From contig CAMGDK010000055.1 in the NCBI GenBank assembly GCA_946042285.1, positions 1 through 8,581 on the forward strand: a stretch of DNA of 8,581 nt, written 5' to 3'. Shown one piece after another: positions 4,214-8,581 of this stretch (position 1 is its first letter; each line of letters begins with the position of its first letter). This stretch comes from an uncultured Clostridia bacterium (GTDB taxonomy: Bacteria > Bacillota > Clostridia > Oscillospirales > Acutalibacteraceae). The translations under genes and the position numbers were made by a program. The notes under the pieces are model-generated. The model was not told the origin of the DNA. It searched no databases and was given only the letters and a program-made list of their open reading frames with translations.

Positions 4214-7200
4214 ATGAACAAGAAAAAGGCTTATGCTGTGGCTACCGCTCATCTTGACACTGTTTGGAGATGGTCGCTTGCCAAATCAATAAATGAATTT
4301 ATACCTGATACCATTGAAAAGAATTTTGACTTGATTGAAAAATATCCGGAATACAAGTTCAATTTTGAGGGTGCTTACAGGTACGAAATCATCGAAAAAT
4401 TTTATCCTAAGGCTTTTGAAAAAATCGGTGAATACATTAAAGACGGCAGATGGTTTGTTTCGGGCACTGCCTATGAAAACGGCGATGCTAACATTCCGTC
4501 GCCCGAGGCTTTAATAAGAAATATTCTTATCGGTGATAATTATTTCAAAACGAAATTCGGTGTTAGCTCAAAGGATTTATTTATGCCTGACTGCTTTGGA
4601 TTTGGTTGGGCTCTTCCCTCTGTTGCTAATCACTGCTCACTTTTAGGACTTACCACTCAAAAGCTTTCGTGGGGCGGTGCTTACGGCTTACCTCAAGACC
4701 TCGGCACATGGAAGGGACCTGACGGATGCAGTATTTACACCGCTATCAACGCACGCTCATACAGGTATAAATTTACAGGTGATTTACGCGCCGACATAAG
4801 CATAATTGACAGAATTATGGACAACTCCAACCGTGCCGATTTGCCATGGTCTAACCATCTTTACGGCACAGGCGACTGGGGTGGATCACCTACCGAAGAA
4901 AGCGTTATCAATGTGTGCAAAAGCGTTAAGGCAAACAGCGATAACGAAGATTTTGAAATAATTTCCGCGGCAAGTGATGATATTTTCTACGCAATGGATA
5001 AGCTCACAGACGAGCAAAAGTCAAGACTTCCCGAATGGAATAATGAGCTTTTGATGACAAGCCACGGCGCAGGATGCTACACCTCAAGGGATCAAAGCAA
5101 GAGATTAAACTATCTTTGTGAGAGAAATGCTGCAATTGCCGAGCCGTTATGCTGTTATGCTCACTATCAGGGGGTATATGATTATCCGAAGGAAAACCTT
5201 TTATCTGCTTGGAAAAAGGTTGTCAGACATCAATTCCACGATGACATTACGGGAACATCTACCATGGATGTTTATAACGAAAGCTGGAACGATTATTATT
5301 CGGCACTCAGCCATTTCAGGAATGAGATTGAGGGTGCATCAAAGCTTATTGCAAAGAGCATCAATACATCATGGGCAAAGAGTGATTACAAGGCAGGCGT
5401 TGTGCTTATTTACAACCCTACTCAATTTCACAGAAAAGAAAGTGTCATTCTCACTGTTAAGACTGAGAGGAACTGTGAGTTTATAGAAGCATACGACAAG
5501 AGCGGCAAAGAGGTGCTGTGTCAGCTTATCAAAAAAAGCGGCAAGGAGCTTACAATTTCAATTCTTGCCGATGTTAAGCCGTACAGCTTTGCAGGATACG
5601 AGATTAGAAAAGCAAAGATGAACAAAGGCTTGACCTCTGACTTAAAGGTTACAGAGCATACCCTTGAGAACAGAAAGTATAAGGTTAAGCTCAACAAAAA
5701 CGGCGATATTGCTTACATTTTTGATAAGGAGCTTGGAAGGCAAATACTCAAAGCACCTATTAAGCTTGCACTTATCAGAGAAACAGGAGCGCTCAACTAT
5801 CCTTCGTGGGAAATCACAAAGGAGGATATTGATAGAGAGCCTTACTGCTATGCTAACACTCCGACATTTACTATCGTAGAAAACGGACCTGTTAGTATTG
5901 CAATTAAGGTTGAGAGAGAGGCTGAATATTCAAAGGTATCTCAAACAATTCGTCTGGGCGCAGGTGATGAATTCATCCGTGTTGAAAACAACATTGAATG
6001 GAACACAAGAAGAACTCTGCTAAAGGCTGTTTTCCCGTTTGAAGCTGAGAACGAGATTGCAACATACGACCTTGGATTAGGTGTTATCAAAAGAGGAAGC
6101 AATGCCGATAATCTTTACGAGGTTCCGGCTCAACGATGGGCAGACATCACTGATGCGAGCGGTGAATTCGGTGTTTCTGTTTTCTCCGACAGTAAATACG
6201 GCTGGGATAAGCCAAACAATAATACGTTAAGGCTTACAATTTTACATACTCCGACAGGTGCATTTACAAAGGACGCACGACAGGATTTACAGGACATCGG
6301 CAGATGCTGCTGCAGCTTTGCTATCTACTCACACAAAAACGGATTTGAAAACGCAACACAGATTAACAGTACAAAATTTGCTCTGCCGCTGCTTCCTATT
6401 CAATCAAGAACAAAGAGCTGCAATGAAATCCCGTTAGACGAATCAATGCTCGAAATTAACAGTGATGATGTGCTTGTCAGGGCAGTTAAGATGTGTGAGA
6501 ATGATAGCTCGCTTATCGTTAGAGTCAACGAGGCTAACGGAAAAAGAGTAACTAATGCTTCCATGACTTTATTTAAGAGCATTGAGTCCGTACAGCTTGT
6601 TAACGGCTGTGAAGAGGTAATTAAAGATATTGGATTTAAAGGGAACAAGCTTCATTTTAATCTTAATCCGTTTGAAATTAGGACATTTAAGATTACTCTT
6701 AAGGATGTCGAGTCAAGAAGAAACAGACTTGATGTTGAGATGATTCCTCTTGAATTTAATGCAAAGGGATTCACTGCACCAAATGAAGAAATGAGACACA
6801 CAATTCTTCAAGGCAGCGGACTTTCACTCCCTAATGAGCTTGTTAAGCCGATTATAAATGTCAGCGGTGTTGATTTTGCTCTTCCGCAAAAAATCGGTGA
6901 CAGATACGATGTACTTGTGTGCGACGGTCAAAAAATCAATTTGCCGGAGCATGTACAGAGAATTTGTATTCTACTCGCAAGCACTATTGACGAGCAGGAA
7001 ATAGAAATCAAAACCAATAAAATACCAAACAAGCTGACTGCATACAAGATAAACGATCCTATTCAAACAAGTGATATGTACGGATTAAATCAGGTCGGCA
7101 AGGTTATTGAAGGCAAAAAGCTCGGATTTGAGTTTGAATACACTCATCATCCGGAGGGAGTCCAACCGCAGAGTGCAGTATTTTACATGTATGATTTATT

Positions 7201-7501
7201 CGGTATGGATAAAACATCTATTGTATTGCCTGAAAACAGCAAGATTGTTGTGCTTGCAATTTCTGTTATTAAGGAGATAAACAACACAAGAGTTGCTACT
7301 CCGCTATACGATGAGATTATGACTCAGCCGTACAAATTCGGTGAAATCCCTCCTATTGACAAAATTCTTGAAATGACTGATGCCGTTACAATCAGAGCAG
7401 GTAAAATTCAAGATCAGGTCAAGGGCGGAAAAGGTAAAGGCTTTAAGCGTGATAATATTATCACAAACATTATTCGTTCATATACAAAAAGTGAATGGTA
7501 A
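4214..7501 (+). CDS. Alpha-mannosidase, glycoside hydrolase family 38, cytosolic
   Basis: GH38 enzymes hydrolyse alpha-mannosides with retention, using a bound divalent metal. The 1095-residue protein has the N-terminal catalytic barrel with AHLDTVW (12-18; metal ligands His13 and Asp15) and MPDCFG (124-129; Asp126 the expected nucleophile and ligand). The loop GDWGGSPT (220-227) follows, then the helical middle domain with SHGAGCYTSRDQSKR (283-297) and FHDDITGT (341-348; fourth ligand His342). A GH38C-type beta-sandwich begins near 480. A further C-terminal beta module contains THHPEGVQ near 976. There is no signal peptide, so it acts on imported saccharides. The length resembles Ams1/MAN2C1-type enzymes rather than the shorter MngB. 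ATG 4214 was chosen over TTG 4202; neither has a strong ribosome binding site, suggesting coupling to the 72-aa gene. Substrate linkage unknown. Confidence 0.93.
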   Translation: MNKKKAYAVATAHLDTVWRWSLAKSINEFIPDTIEKNFDLIEKYPEYKFNFEGAYRYEIIEKFYPKAFEKIGEYIKDGRWFVSGTAYENGDANIPSPEALIRNILIGDNYFKTKFGVSSKDLFMPDCFGFGWALPSVANHCSLLGLTTQKLSWGGAYGLPQDLGTWKGPDGCSIYTAINARSYRYKFTGDLRADISIIDRIMDNSNRADLPWSNHLYGTGDWGGSPTEESVINVCKSVKANSDNEDFEIISAASDDIFYAMDKLTDEQKSRLPEWNNELLMTSHGAGCYTSRDQSKRLNYLCERNAAIAEPLCCYAHYQGVYDYPKENLLSAWKKVVRHQFHDDITGTSTMDVYNESWNDYYSALSHFRNEIEGASKLIAKSINTSWAKSDYKAGVVLIYNPTQFHRKESVILTVKTERNCEFIEAYDKSGKEVLCQLIKKSGKELTISILADVKPYSFAGYEIRKAKMNKGLTSDLKVTEHTLENRKYKVKLNKNGDIAYIFDKELGRQILKAPIKLALIRETGALNYPSWEITKEDIDREPYCYANTPTFTIVENGPVSIAIKVEREAEYSKVSQTIRLGAGDEFIRVENNIEWNTRRTLLKAVFPFEAENEIATYDLGLGVIKRGSNADNLYEVPAQRWADITDASGEFGVSVFSDSKYGWDKPNNNTLRLTILHTPTGAFTKDARQDLQDIGRCCCSFAIYSHKNGFENATQINSTKFALPLLPIQSRTKSCNEIPLDESMLEINSDDVLVRAVKMCENDSSLIVRVNEANGKRVTNASMTLFKSIESVQLVNGCEEVIKDIGFKGNKLHFNLNPFEIRTFKITLKDVESRRNRLDVEMIPLEFNAKGFTAPNEEMRHTILQGSGLSLPNELVKPIINVSGVDFALPQKIGDRYDVLVCDGQKINLPEHVQRICILLASTIDEQEIEIKTNKIPNKLTAYKINDPIQTSDMYGLNQVGKVIEGKKLGFEFEYTHHPEGVQPQSAVFYMYDLFGMDKTSIVLPENSKIVVLAISVIKEINNTRVATPLYDEIMTQPYKFGEIPPIDKILEMTDAVTIRAGKIQDQVKGGKGKGFKRDNIITNIIRSYTKSEW

Positions 7502-7516
7502 ATTGAATAATATTTC

Positions 7517-7556
7517 AAAGGCTCCGTATGCAAAAAATGCATGCGGAGCCTTTTTT
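7517..7556 (+). terminator. Strong terminator after the alpha-mannosidase
   Basis: AAAGGCTCCG (7517-7526) pairs with CGGAGCCTTT (7544-7553), extended inward by six more pairs (one G-U) to a 16-bp stem with an A5 loop. A T6 run (7551-7556) overlaps and follows the stem. It lies 15 nt after the mannosidase stop. Confidence 0.92.
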
Positions 7557-7601
7557 AGCGCAAAGGTATATTACTTTACAAATAAAGATTTTGTTAAGCA
7601 A

Positions 7602-7677
7602 TTGTGGAAAACTATGTGGAAACAGCTGAAAAGTTACATTATGGTTACAGTTTTTGCGGAAAACTCTGTGGAAAATG
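7602..7677 (+). repeat. DnaA-box-like direct repeats, two pairs
   Basis: A 24-nt unit at 7602-7625 recurs at 7654-7677 with 20 of 24 bases identical. Each unit holds two TGTGGAAAA-type motifs 12 bp apart (7603, 7615, 7655, 7667); the one at 7655 is TGCGGAAAA. The complement TTTTCCACA fits the loose DnaA box TTWTNCACA. Between the units GTTACA occurs twice (7633-7638, 7644-7649), 11 bp apart. The regular spacing suggests protein binding, perhaps DnaA; function is inferred only. Confidence 0.5.
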
Positions 7678-7723
7678 TTAAAGATGTAAAGACTTTAACT
7701 TGCTTTAACATAATTTTCCGCAA
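7654..7723. repeat. Two-part inverted repeat
   Basis: TTGCGGAAAA (7654-7663) is the exact complement of TTTTCCGCAA (7714-7723), and inside it ATGTTAAAG (7675-7683) pairs with CTTTAACAT (7703-7711). The arms differ in length (11 nt versus 2 nt between the two stems). No T-tract follows, so it is not an ordinary terminator. Confidence 0.55.
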
Positions 7724-7757
7724 TGAGCTGTAAAAATCAAATATTTTATACAGAATG

Positions 7758-7812
7758 ACAAAAACCTTTACAAATGAATAAAGGTTCACCTGACAGAACA
7801 AACAGGTGAACC
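7758..7812 (-). terminator. ftsZ terminator with two overlapping hairpins
   Basis: In the order of the minus-strand transcript, GGTTCACCTG pairs with CAGGTGAACC (7803-7812 with 7783-7792; 10 bp, 10-nt loop). Then AACCTTTA pairs with TAAAGGTT (7779-7786 with 7763-7770; 8 bp) and is followed by a T5 run ending TTTTTGTC. The two stems share bases 7783-7786, so they compete in part. The first starts about 30 nt past the ftsZ stop. The second is the likelier termination signal because of its T-tract. Confidence 0.6.
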
Positions 7813-7842
7813 CTTATAAAAACAGAACGGAATTTTTATTTA

Positions 7843-8581
7843 TTATTTCTTAAAGAAATTAACGATGTCGTCGAAAGCGTTGTCATCATTGTTATCGAAT
7901 GTTGACGGAGCAGCTGTTGATGCAGCAGGAGCTGCAATTGGCTGCGGAGGTGCAACCTCGATGTTTGCTGTTGTTGACTTGATCTGTCCGCTTGGACCAT
8001 TCTCGCCGAAACGGGTAGCGATAACTGTGATGATCATTTCATCCTCAAGATCCTCGTCAAAGTTAGCACCCCAAATGATTTCACAATCAGGATGAACTGC
8101 AGCACTTACGATAGATGATGCAGCATCAATTTCTTCAAGACCGATGTCTGTTGAAGCAGTGATGTTGATAAGAATACCATGAGCACCGTCGATTGATGTA
8201 TTAAGAAGCGGTGAAGAGATAGCCTGCTGAGCTGCGAGCTCTGCCTTATCCTTACCCTTTGCACGACCTACACCCATGTGAGCGTAGCCGGAATCCTTCA
8301 TAATTTCAGTAACGTCAGCAAAGTCACAGTTTACAAGACCTGTTGCGTTAACAAGGTCGGAAACTGACTGAACACCCTGACGAAGAACATCGTTTGCAAT
8401 CTCAAATGCATTGAGAAGAGTAATCTTTTCCTGAGTAACATACTTGAGATTCTCATTAGGAATAACCATAATTGAATCTACATACTGTGCAAGCTCCTTG
8501 ATACCCTCCTGAGCCTGAGCCATTCTTCTGCTTCCCTCAAAGGCAAACGGAGTAGTAACAACAGCAACGGTAAGAATACCG
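7843..8581 (-). CDS. ftsZ: Cell division protein FtsZ, C-terminal 245 residues (5' part beyond window)
   Basis: FtsZ is the tubulin-like GTPase that polymerises into the cytokinetic ring at midcell. The frame is open to the window edge; the visible part begins GILTVAVVTTPFAFEGSRRM, the end of the GTPase domain, so the internal ATG at 8523 is not the start. The GGGTGTG nucleotide signature lies outside the window. The T7 synergy loop is intact as NCDFADVTEIM, which supplies the catalytic aspartates to the neighbouring subunit. GAHGILINIT and the C-terminal sheet ending EDEMIITVIATRFG follow. A short Ala/Pro-rich linker (about 35 residues) leads to DDAFDDIVNFFKK-like tail residues, a shortened variant of the usual IPxFLRxR partner-binding peptide. 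The gene converges with the mannosidase. Only the 3' end is seen, so promoter and upstream partners are unknown. Confidence 0.97.
   Translation of the reverse strand, partial: GILTVAVVTTPFAFEGSRRMAQAQEGIKELAQYVDSIMVIPNENLKYVTQEKITLLNAFEIANDVLRQGVQSVSDLVNATGLVNCDFADVTEIMKDSGYAHMGVGRAKGKDKAELAAQQAISSPLLNTSIDGAHGILINITASTDIGLEEIDAASSIVSAAVHPDCEIIWGANFDEDLEDEMIITVIATRFGENGPSGQIKSTTANIEVAPPQPIAAPAASTAAPSTFDNNDDNAFDDIVNFFKK

Larger units (their letters stand above)
7557..7842. other. Structured non-coding region between alpha-mannosidase and ftsZ
   Basis: No gene is supported. Both flanking genes converge here, and the mannosidase terminator lies outside it. The left part (7602-7723) carries DnaA-box-like direct repeats and an inverted partner; the right part (7758-7812) carries overlapping hairpins that probably end ftsZ transcription. 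The T-poor spacing between them shows no promoter I trust. Confidence 0.6.

Noticed and set aside
7380..7733. Plus-strand 117-codon frame continuing past the mannosidase
   Set aside because: It overlaps the mannosidase 3' end in another frame, translates the terminator stem, and has no start signals.

Overview
The window looks like chromosomal DNA from a low-GC Gram-positive bacterium, most likely a gut-type Clostridia lineage (Ruminococcaceae/Oscillospirales-like). The signs are AT-rich spacers, near-consensus sigma-A promoters, AGGAG/GGTGA-type ribosome binding sites, a split ThrE-type exporter, an initiator tRNA with encoded CCA and a Firmicutes-style FtsZ. This placement rests on family resemblance only; no database was searched.

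Layout. Bases 1-1230 hold a small minus-strand cluster. A promoter (1199-1227) reads into a 59-residue five-cysteine microprotein (979-1158) and a 62-residue protein (746-934). Further down is a Thr-rich, probably N-terminally lost, surface-type gene (230-661), whose 5' end lies inside a cassette bounded by two inverted copies of a 24-nt REP-like repeat (560-583 and 694-717). A terminator follows at 86-114. Bases 1284-1607 hold tRNA-fMet on the minus strand with its own promoter and terminator. Beside it lie a 19-nt duplicate of the tRNA 3' end, a second terminator and two strong trinucleotide-loop hairpins.

From 1685 everything to 7501 reads rightward: a two-gene ThrE/YjjP-YjjB-type exporter with overlapping genes (1685-2389, 2383-2808), a glycerate kinase (2873-3931), a 72-residue unknown protein (3983-4201) and a 1095-residue cytosolic GH38 alpha-mannosidase (4214-7501) closed by a strong terminator (7517-7556). 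Near-consensus promoters sit before the glycerate kinase and before the 72-residue gene. A glycerate kinase beside an alpha-mannosidase is what would be needed to use mannosylglycerate-like compounds (mannose plus glycerate); this is inference.

Bases 7557-7842 are non-coding but structured: two 24-nt imperfect direct repeats, each made of two DnaA-box-like TGTGGAAAA motifs spaced 12 bp apart, an inverted partner, and two overlapping hairpins beyond ftsZ. ftsZ itself runs leftward (7843-8581) and is cut by the window edge, leaving its C-terminal 245 residues.

There is no CRISPR array, no intact transposase and no recognisable defence system. The most unusual material is the DnaA-box-like repeat block, the REP-bounded cassette, the tRNA-fMet 3'-end duplication and the glycerate kinase/GH38 pairing.
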